58,951 nucleotides of DNA from the IMG/VR virus record IMGVR_UViG_3300010413_000033, positions 1 through 58,951 of that record. One strand, written 5' to 3'. The position numbers and the translations under genes were made by a program. Position 1 is the stretch's first letter, and every line of letters begins with the position of its first letter. The stretch comes from a virus. This document shows, piece after piece, positions 48,371 through 57,213 of this stretch. Under the pieces are notes generated by a model. That model saw only the letters and a list, made by a program, of their open reading frames with translations, ran no database searches and was not told the DNA's origin.

Positions 48371-49615
48371 ATGGCTGGACCCTACTACGTTGACATAGGT
48401 AGTCCTGGCGCTTGGAATGGGCGAACGGGCCTTGACACCTCAAGCAATTGTTGGCTTGGGATTTCGGGCCTTCAGAAAGCCTTTGACTACGTTACTGCCG
48501 GAAACGGCCCTGTCTACATAAAAGGCACAGGGGATTTGAGCAAATTCTACTCCGTTGGGTACGATGCAAGTTCCGGCACTACGATGACCGATGGTGAAGC
48601 CGTTTCATGGCACGATGGGGCAGGGGTCATCCATTGTGGGGATACAAGCGGGGGTAGTGGTACGGTTGAAGTTGAAATTACAAGTGGCAATGCGCCGTCT
48701 GATAACGATGTGATCACAGGCACTACGAGTGGTCAGACTATTACATGTACGGCTTCAATTGCCCTTAGTTCGGTCATGATTAATACAAATGATGGTGACT
48801 ATGCTAATGGTTGGATAAAGTTCATTGGTGTAAATAGTAGTTGGGTATTTGATGAAACACGGGCAATTATTGATGCGAACAATGCAAATGTCCATGCTTT
48901 TAATTTAAGCAAAACCATGACTTGGTTTCATAACATTGAGGTCAAGAGAACGGGAACTGAAAATGGTTTTCATAGGGACAGTGGTGGAAGTGGAATTGTT
49001 TTTATAAATTGCTGTGCTAACAATTGCGACTATGGATGGTATCTTTCTGCAATTAATACTTTGTTCATTTGTTGTGTTGGCTATGCAAATACTATTGCTT
49101 GTTATAGTTCTTACAATATTAATCGAAAATTTTGGTGTTGTTTCAGGGATAACACATCGGTGGGGGCAAACTACACATCAAAATATATTGGTTGTATGGC
49201 TTATGATAATGGTTCAAGAGATTTTGGATCTATGACAAATTGCCTTATGCTGAATTGCGTTGCAAATGGGGGAGATGGGGATGGAATGAATATTGATACA
49301 CATACATCCAACACAAATCTTCCATTGCTCATTGGGTGCCGTTTGACAAATCACAGCCAATCAGGTAAGTCGGGCATTGATGGGAATAGTAGGCCATTTG
49401 TTGTTGGCCATAGTTATTTTGAAGACAATGATACAAACATGAGAAATGATAGTTTGTTTAATTTTATCCCTGATGATAGCAATGCTACAACTAACATGGA
49501 AGATCAAGCGGATACAAACGAAGGATATACTGACTTGACGGATGGATCAGAAAACATGAACCTGAATTCCGATGCGACTATGCGCCGCATTGCTGTATCA
49601 ATACCTACGAGTTAA
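48371..49615 (+). CDS. Beta-helix (pectate-lyase-like) fibre protein, paralogue 1
   Basis: A 414-residue protein. The start (PYYVDIGSPGAWNGRTGLDTSSNCWLGISGLQKAFDYV) is the typical cap of parallel beta-helix proteins of the pectate-lyase fold. Repeats such as HNIEVKRTGTENGFHRDSGGSGIVFINCCANNCDYGWYL and LFICCVGYANTIACYSSYNI form the helix. It shares much of its length with the next gene. No catalytic residues are identified. It could be a depolymerase or capsule-binding spike. The DNA at 49.1-49.6 kb is poor in the GTAGT word, unlike its surroundings. Confidence 0.7.
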   Translation: MAGPYYVDIGSPGAWNGRTGLDTSSNCWLGISGLQKAFDYVTAGNGPVYIKGTGDLSKFYSVGYDASSGTTMTDGEAVSWHDGAGVIHCGDTSGGSGTVEVEITSGNAPSDNDVITGTTSGQTITCTASIALSSVMINTNDGDYANGWIKFIGVNSSWVFDETRAIIDANNANVHAFNLSKTMTWFHNIEVKRTGTENGFHRDSGGSGIVFINCCANNCDYGWYLSAINTLFICCVGYANTIACYSSYNINRKFWCCFRDNTSVGANYTSKYIGCMAYDNGSRDFGSMTNCLMLNCVANGGDGDGMNIDTHTSNTNLPLLIGCRLTNHSQSGKSGIDGNSRPFVVGHSYFEDNDTNMRNDSLFNFIPDDSNATTNMEDQADTNEGYTDLTDGSENMNLNSDATMRRIAVSIPTS

Positions 49616-49618
49616 GAA

Positions 49619-50632
49619 ATGACTACTTACTACTTGGACCCTGCTGTTGGAAACGATAGTAACGACGGCTCCGATTGGGGCGCAAGCTACGCATGGGCAA
49701 CCTTGCAGAAAGCCGCTGACACGGCACAGGCTGGCGATATAGTGTATTGCCGTGGGACGGAAACCATTTCCGCACAGGTTGACTTTGACACATATGGCGG
49801 AACATACACGGCAGGGTTTATCAAATTTATAGGGTGCAACGGTTCGGGCGTAGTTGATGGCACACGCTACATAGTTGATGCGAACAATGCCAATATTCAT
49901 GGAATTTCGTTGGCGGTAAGCACCATTTGGTTTCAGAATTTTGAAGTCAAAAGAACAGGGACACAGAATGGATTTCGTAGGACAGGCGGATGGACACACT
50001 ATTTTATAAATTGCTGTGCGAATAATTGTAGCACAGGTTTTTCACTACCATCAACATCCAATTCTCTATTTTACAAGTGTGTCGCTTATGCAAATTCTAC
50101 TGGTTTTTACGTTGATGGGACATCCAACCAAACCATCTTTTGCTGTAGTCGAGATAATACGGATTATAACCATAACTACGGTATCGGTTTATATTATTGT
50201 ATATCATACGATGGTGGGGTAGCGACCATAAACAACGCGGCAACTGGGTTATTGTTTTGTTCATCCATAGATGGGATTGGAAGTAGTGGTGATGGAATTA
50301 CTCTTACATCCACTAGCAGTTCATCGCAACATTTCACAATGCTTGGCTGTCGTGTAACAAATTTTTCAACTTCTGGAAAGATAGGGTTAAATTGTGTCAA
50401 TCGTCCGGCAATTGTAGGATATTGTTATTTTGAAAATAATGATGGTGATAATATTCAAAATACTAATGTGCTTGAAATATTGGTGGACTTGGATGGCAAT
50501 ACCACCAATATTGAAGATCAAAGCGACACAGATCAAGGCTACGTTGATCCAAATAGTGAGGGATCTGAAGACTATAACCTACGTTCTGATGCGACACTAC
50601 GCAGGGTAGCAATAGCGATACCGACGAGCTAG
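49619..50632 (+). CDS. Beta-helix (pectate-lyase-like) fibre protein, paralogue 2
   Basis: A 337-residue protein: TYYLDPAVGNDSNDGSDWGASYAWATLQKAADTAQAGDIVYCRG is the standard beta-helix entry, then WFQNFEVKRTGTQNGFRRTGGWTHYFINCCANNCSTGF, nearly the same as paralogue 1. The C-terminus (SDATLRRVAIAIPTS) also matches (SDATMRRIAVSIPTS), so the pair arose by duplication. It begins a few bases after paralogue 1, so the two are co-expressed. Paralogous spikes may recognise different surface sugars. Confidence 0.7.
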   Translation: MTTYYLDPAVGNDSNDGSDWGASYAWATLQKAADTAQAGDIVYCRGTETISAQVDFDTYGGTYTAGFIKFIGCNGSGVVDGTRYIVDANNANIHGISLAVSTIWFQNFEVKRTGTQNGFRRTGGWTHYFINCCANNCSTGFSLPSTSNSLFYKCVAYANSTGFYVDGTSNQTIFCCSRDNTDYNHNYGIGLYYCISYDGGVATINNAATGLLFCSSIDGIGSSGDGITLTSTSSSSQHFTMLGCRVTNFSTSGKIGLNCVNRPAIVGYCYFENNDGDNIQNTNVLEILVDLDGNTTNIEDQSDTDQGYVDPNSEGSEDYNLRSDATLRRVAIAIPTS

Positions 50633-52237
50633 ATGGCAAACGAATTCTACATATCAGCTGGACTACCTCCCATTGACAACTCTGAGGGAGCTGCCAGCAA
50701 TACGGCCTACGTCGCCGCTGGCCTGATACCAGACGACGTAGAAACTACGTTGTCTGTTTCCGTATTTGAAACCGTAGCAGTAGAGGATTCCCCTACTACG
50801 TCAAGCCCTTATCCGGTTGATATTGAAGACGTTGTCATCAGCATTGTATCTGCCAGAACCATATCCGACATAGTTGAGACCGTAGCCGTTGTTGATAGTG
50901 CTGACGTAGTCATTTCAACCTCAGAGATTCCAGCAGTAGTTGACTCCTTGGAATTCTCTGATAGTGTCACGGTTTACGCAGTCCCTATTTCTGATCTTGA
51001 CATATCAAATGTAGTTGATTCATTTGAGACAACGGATAGTGTAGTTATTGAAGAGATAGGGATAGACTCTGGCGACATAGTTGATAGTGTAGAATTCTCC
51101 GACAACGTCACAGTGTCAGTCCCTGTAGTGGTTGAGGACATCATAGCAGAGGAGGACACTGGCGAAAATCTCAACGCGCAGCCTTTAGCTGATCCAATAG
51201 CCGTTGAGGACTCTGCAAGTGTAGTGCTTCCAGATGCCCTTGAGCTGAGCGTCTACGAAGAGATTGCCGTAAGCGACTACACATCAGCCGCACTGCCAGA
51301 CCTTGAGGTTTCAGACTACGACGTAGTGGAGTTCGAAGACTCTGGTCAAGCATCCGTCCTATCGGCGGAGGATGTCAACGTTGAACCTTTGCCAGAGTCG
51401 TTCACCTTGACCGACACGGTCAGTCTGTCCATTGACGATCTTGAAGCCAGCACCTACGACGAAACTACTATTTCAGAAAACGTAGTCGCGTCTGAGGATG
51501 CACTGGATATCAGCGTTGACGATCTGACAAACCTAGAGGACTCTGGGCAAGCATCGGTAACATCCGTCTCTGACAGGAATGCGCAGCCAGAGGCCGACAC
51601 ATTTGAGATAACGGAAAGCACTACGTTATCTATTTCTGATCTGGAAGCAGATGTATTCGACCTCACTACTATATCTGATGTCACTACTGATGCACTTTCG
51701 GATCTTGAAGCAAGCGTATTTGACACTACTGAGTTTTCAGACAGCGCGGCGGTTCTCTCTGAATCACTACAAGTAGACGTAGTTGATAGTGTTGCGTTTG
51801 AAGATTCGGGACAGGTAGAAGTAGGCGAGATTCCAGACAGGAATATTCAGCCGTTTGAAACCGTAGAGATTACCGATGCAGTCAATGTAACTACGGAGGC
51901 CATCTCAGGGACCATTTGCTGGGGTCATGATAGTGATGTGGTTGAAAACGTAGTGAAGGATTTTACGGGCAACTGGACTGGAACAGGGGATATAGTAGGT
52001 AGTGGTGACGCGGAAGCCATTGAAATAGATAGTGGAGAAACAATGGAGTCGGAGACATGGGAGACAGGAGCGGTCCCTGTCAAGATCACACCAAACAAAT
52101 ACGGGACAGGAATAGGCGTAGTTCATATTGAATACAAGACAGGAGATTCGGTAGGGAATTGTGAGGCAGATAGCTGGCATGAATACGTTGGCAGTTTTAT
52201 AAGTAGCGGCTATGTGAAGGTGAAGGTGAGTACGTAG
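50633..52237 (+). CDS. Acidic-repeat fibre protein with shared C-terminal module
   Basis: A 534-residue protein that starts directly at the previous stop. Residues about 35-420 consist of about 20-residue acidic repeats (FETVAVEDSP, VVDSLEFSDSVTV, VEFEDSGQASV). The last about 110 residues (51908-52237) are the shared module: GTICWGHDSDVVENVV, FTGNWTGTGDIVGSGDAEAIEI, MESETWETGAVPVKI. The repeats probably make an extended stalk, with the module as tip or attachment domain. The stop shares a G with the next GTG start. Confidence 0.68.
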   Translation: MANEFYISAGLPPIDNSEGAASNTAYVAAGLIPDDVETTLSVSVFETVAVEDSPTTSSPYPVDIEDVVISIVSARTISDIVETVAVVDSADVVISTSEIPAVVDSLEFSDSVTVYAVPISDLDISNVVDSFETTDSVVIEEIGIDSGDIVDSVEFSDNVTVSVPVVVEDIIAEEDTGENLNAQPLADPIAVEDSASVVLPDALELSVYEEIAVSDYTSAALPDLEVSDYDVVEFEDSGQASVLSAEDVNVEPLPESFTLTDTVSLSIDDLEASTYDETTISENVVASEDALDISVDDLTNLEDSGQASVTSVSDRNAQPEADTFEITESTTLSISDLEADVFDLTTISDVTTDALSDLEASVFDTTEFSDSAAVLSESLQVDVVDSVAFEDSGQVEVGEIPDRNIQPFETVEITDAVNVTTEAISGTICWGHDSDVVENVVKDFTGNWTGTGDIVGSGDAEAIEIDSGETMESETWETGAVPVKITPNKYGTGIGVVHIEYKTGDSVGNCEADSWHEYVGSFISSGYVKVKVST

Positions 52238-55200
52238 TGGCTCAAGTATCACTATATGTAAATGAGATTGTAAGTGCTGGCGCTTGGACACAGGTTGGGT
52301 CTACGCCCTACCTGAATGTGCAGGATCAGCCTACGTCTTACATTCACTCCACTTCTCGTAATGCGAATTCAGATGTCTACGGATTTGCTGATAGCGCTGA
52401 CCTTGGCACTATCAACTGGGTGCGACTCTACGTCTACTGTCAACATGGTGGCGCTACGAGTGACTTTGCCACTATCCTGAATGCTACGGACACTGGCCTG
52501 ACTCCTCCTGCATCGTGGACTTGGGTTTATATAGATGTCACTGCTATCATAGGCACATGGTCGGCCATCAACGCGGCCACTATGTATTTCGATAAGCCCA
52601 ACACTACTAATGACCCAGCCGTTGACTGTGCCTACCTTCTTGTTGACTACACTGAGTCATCTGATCGTAGTGTAAACAAATTTGAAACCGTAGCAATTAC
52701 GGAAAGCAGGACTGTAAGGATACAAGATGCGTTAAAGATAAACAAATCTGAAACCGTAGCAGTTACAGATACAAGAACAGTTTCAATGCCGCGAGCCGTC
52801 AATAAGTTTGAAACCGTAGCGGTCACGGACACAAAAACAGTTTCAGTTACTCGCAACATTCCTACCAAGTTTGAAACCGTAGCATTCGCGGAAAGCAGAA
52901 CCGTCACACTGCCAGATGCTTTAAAGATCAGCACCTACGACAACATAGGGTTTGAAGACATAGTGGACGATATCTCTATCCCTTCAGCTGGGATAGAGTT
53001 TGATGCGGCTGGCCCAGGTGATAGCGGAACTATTGAATCCACTATCTCTTGGTCACATACATGCACTGGCTCTGATGGAATTCTAATCGTAGCGACGTTT
53101 GACACTGGTGGCACTGACAGAGTTACGAGTGTCAAATACAACTCCGTTGATCTGAAGCTATTTGGTCGCTCCGATTATTCAGGCTCTTTTGTAAGCGAAC
53201 TATGGTATCTGGTAAATCCTGATACAGGAACAAATACCATAGAGGTTGTTCACTCCACAACGCCTGGTGTTTTGGTAGGCACTTCTGTAAGCTACGTCGG
53301 AGTCAATACAGACTTTCCTTTTGGATACTGGGCAAAGAAAGGAGGAACTGGAGAACCATCACTGACTTTAAGTAGTAGTTCAGATGAGGTAGTGATTGAT
53401 GCTCTCGGCTCTTGGCATCCTCTAGATCCAGTCCCAGATGGAGGACAGACACTACGTGCCCAAAAAGAGTGCGATACGGATGCATACTATCATGTGTCTT
53501 TCTCCGAAAAGCCAGGTGACACCTCAGTTACTATGGGGTGGAATTCACTAACTGTTTGGGCGCACACTGCCGTAGCACTACGCCCTACTGGTAGTGGTCC
53601 TAGTGAAGTCTATCTCTACGATGTTTATGACTCAACCGTAGTCAGCGATGTTCCTTCCGCAAGTCTGTCCGATCTTGAGATTTCTGTCAACGATACTATG
53701 CAGCTGGAAGACAGCGGTAGTTGTTCACTTGGAATAGTATTTGATGCGGTAGGCCCTGGCGATTTTAATGATGATTCAACTACACTATCTTGGTCGCACA
53801 CTTGCTCTGGCTCTGACAGGATTCTGCTTGTAGCGACGTTTGACGAGCTTGGTAGCGGAGGTCGGATATCAAGCGTTAAGTACAACTCCGTAGATTTAAA
53901 GCGGTTTTGTCGTATTTTTAATGCTATAGCTTCTGGCATCTGGACAGAACTATGGTATTTGGAGAATCCAGATACAGGGTCCAATACTATAGATGTTGTT
54001 TTTTCTGCAAGCGTTGGAGTTAAACTTGGCATCTCTGTAAGCTACACTGGAGTAAACACCGACTATCCTTTTGGATACTGGGCAAAAGGGTCAGGTCAGT
54101 CTTCCGAACCGTCGTTAAATTTAAGCAGTAGTTCCGACGAACTAGTAGTTGATGCTCTTGGTGCAGGTAATACATTAGATCCTGTTCCAGATGGAGGACA
54201 GACACTACGGGCGCATAGGGAAGGGGAGACAGCTACTGCATATCACATATCTCTATCAGAAAAGCCAGGTGACACCTCAGTTACTATGGGGTGGAATACC
54301 CTGGCGTTTTGGATTCATATTGCTGTAGCGCTACGTCCTGCTGGTAGTGGTCCTAGTGAAGTCTATCTCTACGATGTTTATGACAGGGTTGGAGTAAGTA
54401 GTGTTCTTAGCGGCAAAAGCCTGTCAAATTCTGAAATCTCTGTCAACGACACTACTCAATTAGAAGATAGCGGCAATGCTAGTATCGCTGATCTTGGAGA
54501 CTACGAAGTAAATGTCTATGATGAGACAGGAATCAGTGATGTTCCTGATGTTGTTATATCTGATCTTGAGATCTCTGTAAACGACACTACGCAACTGGAG
54601 GATGATGGTAGTGCTAGTGTTGCTGATCTTGGAGACTATGAGGTAGATGTTTACGATGAAATTGCAGTTAGCGATATTCCTTCTGCAAGTCTGCCTGACC
54701 TTGAAGTTTCAGTCAATGATACTACGCAACTGGAGGATAGCGACGACACAAGCCTGTCAGATCTTGAGGCATCAGTAAACGACACTACGCAACTGGAAGA
54801 CAGTGGCAGTGGGAGCTTGCCTGACCTTGAGATCTCTGTCAATGACAGTACACAATTGGAAGACAGCGGCGATGCTGGCATTGAAGGGCTTGAGGACTAT
54901 GAAGTCGATGTTTACGATGAGACGGCTGTCGATGACACTACAGCACTTGCACTTTCCGACATAGAGCCTAGCACTACTGATTCTTTTGATCTTTCGGATT
55001 ACTCCGCCGCGTCCCTCAAAGTCACTATCGATGACATTGTCATTGAGACCGGACTGCCTGAGATAGTAGCCCATGAAGACGTAGCAATAGACGACTCTGT
55101 AAGCGTGGAAGCAGAGGCCCAGCCCTACTACGACTTAGGGGTCTTGGACTCTTTCAATATTTCTGACACGCCCAGCCTTGAGATAGATCTTGAGATCACT

Positions 55201-56646
55201 ACATATGAAGAGTTTGAATGTAGTGACGCGGCTTCTGCCACACTGCCCGATGCGCTGGAGATCACTACATATGAGGAGTTTGAATGTAGTGACACTGATT
55301 CAGCCCTGCTACCGGACTCTTTGGAGATCACTACATACGATGAGGTGATATGTAGTGAGTATGTAAATGCCTATGTGCCTGAAATAGGGGTCATCCAGCT
55401 CTCTGTAGACGATGAATTAGGCGCTCAGGACTCCGCATTTGCCTCTCTGGACGATCTTGCCCTAAATGCATATGAAGAGGCAGGGTTAGAAGATCAAACG
55501 GCTGTGGAGCTTCCTGATGCATTGGAGATCACTACATATGAAGTAGTGGAATTCAGCGACACAGCACAGGCTTCACTACCAGATTCGCTTGAGATCTCTT
55601 CATACGACGAGATAGTAGTTGAAGATTCTGGATCTGCCCAAGTTGAATCAGCTCCTAGTAGATCCGTAGATGTCTACGATGAGCTTGAAATAGTAGATAG
55701 TGCTGCTGCAATCCTGCCAGACGATTTGGAGATCACTATATATGACGTAGTGACAGTGGCGGAAGCTGATCCAGAGTTGCTGGTTGAAGAAGAGGGCATT
55801 AGATATGTAAACAAATCGGAGACCGTAGAGTTTAGCGAATACGCCGCCCTGGATGTCAGTGACCCACAGGTCAGCGACATAGTTGATAGTGTAGCGTTTG
55901 AAGATAGTCCAACGGTGAGCGTGGAGTCTGTTCCTACGAGATCGGTCAGCGTATACGATGAGGTAGGGGCTTTAGATAGTGTCAATGCTGTTCTGCCAGA
56001 TGCTCTGAACATCACTACATATGAGGAGTTCGAATGTAGCGAAACGGCTTCGGCCAGTGTGTCAGTCATTCCTGTCAGGACTGTTTCGGTTGTTGATTCC
56101 TTTGAGCTTACCGATAGTGTAGTTGCTGAGCTGGAAGACCTTGAGGTCTCAGTAGTTGAAGAAGTAGCACTATCCGATCAATGCTCTTCAGCCACAGGAG
56201 ATCTGGATGCCTCAGTAGTTGACAGTGTTGGGGCAGAGGATAGCGCGACTGTAGATATAGTGCTCACTGTCAGCACCTACGATGGCCTGGAGTACAGTGA
56301 CACTGACTCCGCCACATTGCCTGATGCTTTGGTCGTCACTGTCCATGATGACGTAGCACTGGAAGATACTGGATCTGTTTTTGTAGAGGCGGAAGGGACT
56401 CTGTTTACTGGCGTAGTTGACTCCGTAGCCATAGAGGATGCTTCAACTGTCTACATAGTGAGTTTGGGCAAGATAGTAGATCCTACTATTGTTAGTAGTT
56501 CTACTGGCAGGACACTTGAGGATAGTAGTCCATCTAGGACTTTAAGTAGTGGTACTCCCACTAGGACACTTGAGGATAGTAGTCCATCTAGGACTTTAGG
56601 TAGTGGTACTCCTATCAGGACTATTACCTCTGCAAAATACGATTAA
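52237..56646 (+). CDS. Giant acidic-repeat adhesin
   Basis: A 1469-residue protein with a GTG start inside TAGTG. Residues 1-140 form a beta domain (WTQVGSTPYLNVQDQPTSYIHSTS, DFATILNATDTGL, WTWVYIDVTAIIGTWSAIN). Short FETVAV-type repeats follow. Two copies of the beta-sandwich domain seen in the protein at 44411-47785 lie at about 52987-53610 and 53729-54340. Then come dozens of acidic repeats (LEISVNDTTQLEDSG, LEITTYEEFECSD). The C-terminus has two RTLEDSSPSRTLSSGTP-type repeats. No shared CWG module is present. Such repetitive acidic proteins are typical of long flexible fibres or adhesins. Low-complexity coding may make read assembly unreliable here. Confidence 0.68.
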   Translation: MAQVSLYVNEIVSAGAWTQVGSTPYLNVQDQPTSYIHSTSRNANSDVYGFADSADLGTINWVRLYVYCQHGGATSDFATILNATDTGLTPPASWTWVYIDVTAIIGTWSAINAATMYFDKPNTTNDPAVDCAYLLVDYTESSDRSVNKFETVAITESRTVRIQDALKINKSETVAVTDTRTVSMPRAVNKFETVAVTDTKTVSVTRNIPTKFETVAFAESRTVTLPDALKISTYDNIGFEDIVDDISIPSAGIEFDAAGPGDSGTIESTISWSHTCTGSDGILIVATFDTGGTDRVTSVKYNSVDLKLFGRSDYSGSFVSELWYLVNPDTGTNTIEVVHSTTPGVLVGTSVSYVGVNTDFPFGYWAKKGGTGEPSLTLSSSSDEVVIDALGSWHPLDPVPDGGQTLRAQKECDTDAYYHVSFSEKPGDTSVTMGWNSLTVWAHTAVALRPTGSGPSEVYLYDVYDSTVVSDVPSASLSDLEISVNDTMQLEDSGSCSLGIVFDAVGPGDFNDDSTTLSWSHTCSGSDRILLVATFDELGSGGRISSVKYNSVDLKRFCRIFNAIASGIWTELWYLENPDTGSNTIDVVFSASVGVKLGISVSYTGVNTDYPFGYWAKGSGQSSEPSLNLSSSSDELVVDALGAGNTLDPVPDGGQTLRAHREGETATAYHISLSEKPGDTSVTMGWNTLAFWIHIAVALRPAGSGPSEVYLYDVYDRVGVSSVLSGKSLSNSEISVNDTTQLEDSGNASIADLGDYEVNVYDETGISDVPDVVISDLEISVNDTTQLEDDGSASVADLGDYEVDVYDEIAVSDIPSASLPDLEVSVNDTTQLEDSDDTSLSDLEASVNDTTQLEDSGSGSLPDLEISVNDSTQLEDSGDAGIEGLEDYEVDVYDETAVDDTTALALSDIEPSTTDSFDLSDYSAASLKVTIDDIVIETGLPEIVAHEDVAIDDSVSVEAEAQPYYDLGVLDSFNISDTPSLEIDLEITTYEEFECSDAASATLPDALEITTYEEFECSDTDSALLPDSLEITTYDEVICSEYVNAYVPEIGVIQLSVDDELGAQDSAFASLDDLALNAYEEAGLEDQTAVELPDALEITTYEVVEFSDTAQASLPDSLEISSYDEIVVEDSGSAQVESAPSRSVDVYDELEIVDSAAAILPDDLEITIYDVVTVAEADPELLVEEEGIRYVNKSETVEFSEYAALDVSDPQVSDIVDSVAFEDSPTVSVESVPTRSVSVYDEVGALDSVNAVLPDALNITTYEEFECSETASASVSVIPVRTVSVVDSFELTDSVVAELEDLEVSVVEEVALSDQCSSATGDLDASVVDSVGAEDSATVDIVLTVSTYDGLEYSDTDSATLPDALVVTVHDDVALEDTGSVFVEAEGTLFTGVVDSVAIEDASTVYIVSLGKIVDPTIVSSSTGRTLEDSSPSRTLSSGTPTRTLEDSSPSRTLGSGTPIRTITSAKYD
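55189..55386 (+). repeat. 66-bp tandem coding repeats
   Basis: Three 22-codon units start at 55189, 55255 and 55321. The first 36 nt of each unit are nearly the same (LEITTYEEFECSD in the protein), and the remaining part diverges. They show recent unit duplication within the acidic-repeat protein. The related unit around 56009 (NITTYEEFECSET) indicates spread by recombination. Confidence 0.8.
56509..56616 (+). repeat. 54-bp tandem repeat at the C-terminus of the adhesin
   Basis: Two 18-codon units (56509-56562 and 56563-56616) differ by only a few bases. A partial third follows. They encode RTLEDSSPSRTLSSGTPT-like sequence, Ser/Thr/Pro/Arg-rich and unlike the acidic repeats before. The short motif repeated at the very end suggests a binding or anchoring peptide. 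Confidence 0.85.
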
Positions 56647-56661
56647 ATGGAGGGAAGGGAA

Positions 56662-56982
56662 ATGGCAGTGACAGAAGTGTTTTATCTTGGAGAGGACAAT
56701 GCTTTCAAGCTGACCTTGAAAGAGGATGGTAGTGCAAAGGATTTAACGAGTGTAACTGAGGTAGTGCTCACATTCAGCGATGGCACTACCATATCATCTG
56801 ATGATTATCCACTTGCTTTTGATTTCACTACAGAAGCTGTAGATGGTAAGATCACAGTGTCGTTGAATGAGGCCGCTGCTGCTGGATTAACAAGGCAGAC
56901 CTATGTAGTGGAGATATCCGTAATCGATCCAACAAATACTGATGGAGTAGATTGGGGTGCATTTAAATTGATGGTGATATAG
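56662..56982 (+). CDS. Small beta-sandwich structural protein
   Basis: A 106-residue protein; ATG at 56662 (MAVTEVFYLGEDN) is chosen because ggaggga precedes it. FKLTLKEDGSAKDLTSVTEVVLTFSDGTTISSDDYPLAFDFTTEAVDGKITVSLNEAAAAGLTRQTYVVEISV resembles N-terminal domains of baseplate or fibre-associated proteins (BppU-type beta sandwich). It closes the plus-strand gene series before the strand switch. Confidence 0.6.
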   Translation: MAVTEVFYLGEDNAFKLTLKEDGSAKDLTSVTEVVLTFSDGTTISSDDYPLAFDFTTEAVDGKITVSLNEAAAAGLTRQTYVVEISVIDPTNTDGVDWGAFKLMVI

Positions 56983-57104
56983 TGAACTACGACGCACTAG
57001 AAGACTTGACTATGAATGCTATCCCTTCATATAGTAGTGCTGCTGGGTTTCTCTTTGTTTTCTTTTTCTCTCATAGTAGTCCACCAAGATAAAATGTAGT
57101 GTAG
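56983..57104 (+). other. Plus-strand intergenic end
   Basis: About 120 nt after the last plus-strand gene, containing a pyrimidine-rich run (gggtttctctttgttttctttttctctc at 57047-57074, given here by position) and GTAGT words. I see no clear hairpin that would end plus-strand transcription, apart from the shared stem downstream. Confidence 0.4.
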
Positions 57105-57143
57105 TAATAAAAAGGGGGCTAGGTTATCCTACCTAACCCCCTT
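57105..57143 (-). terminator. Rho-independent terminator for the minus-strand operon
   Basis: The 13-nt arms 57112-57124 and 57131-57143 pair with one C-A mismatch and a 6-nt loop. Read on the minus strand, the stem (GGGGG against CCCCC at its base) is followed by TTTTTATT. This is the standard intrinsic terminator layout. It ends a transcript carrying the homing endonuclease, the hypothetical gene and the tRNA halves. It lacks a T-run in the plus direction. Confidence 0.85.
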
Positions 57144-57146
57144 GGC

Positions 57147-57177
57147 AATGCATCCACATTGTGCTGATGTGTGCATT
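57147..57177 (-). other. Hairpin between tRNA halves and terminator
   Basis: AATGCA (57147-57152) pairs with TGCATT (57172-57177) and CACAT (57155-57159) with ATGTG (57167-57171), leaving a 2-nt bulge and a 7-nt loop. It belongs to the 3' end of the minus-strand transcript and may protect or guide processing of the RNA upstream. Confidence 0.55.
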
Positions 57178-57213
57178 AGACACGGGGTGGCTTGCTTGTT
57201 CTCAACAACTACC

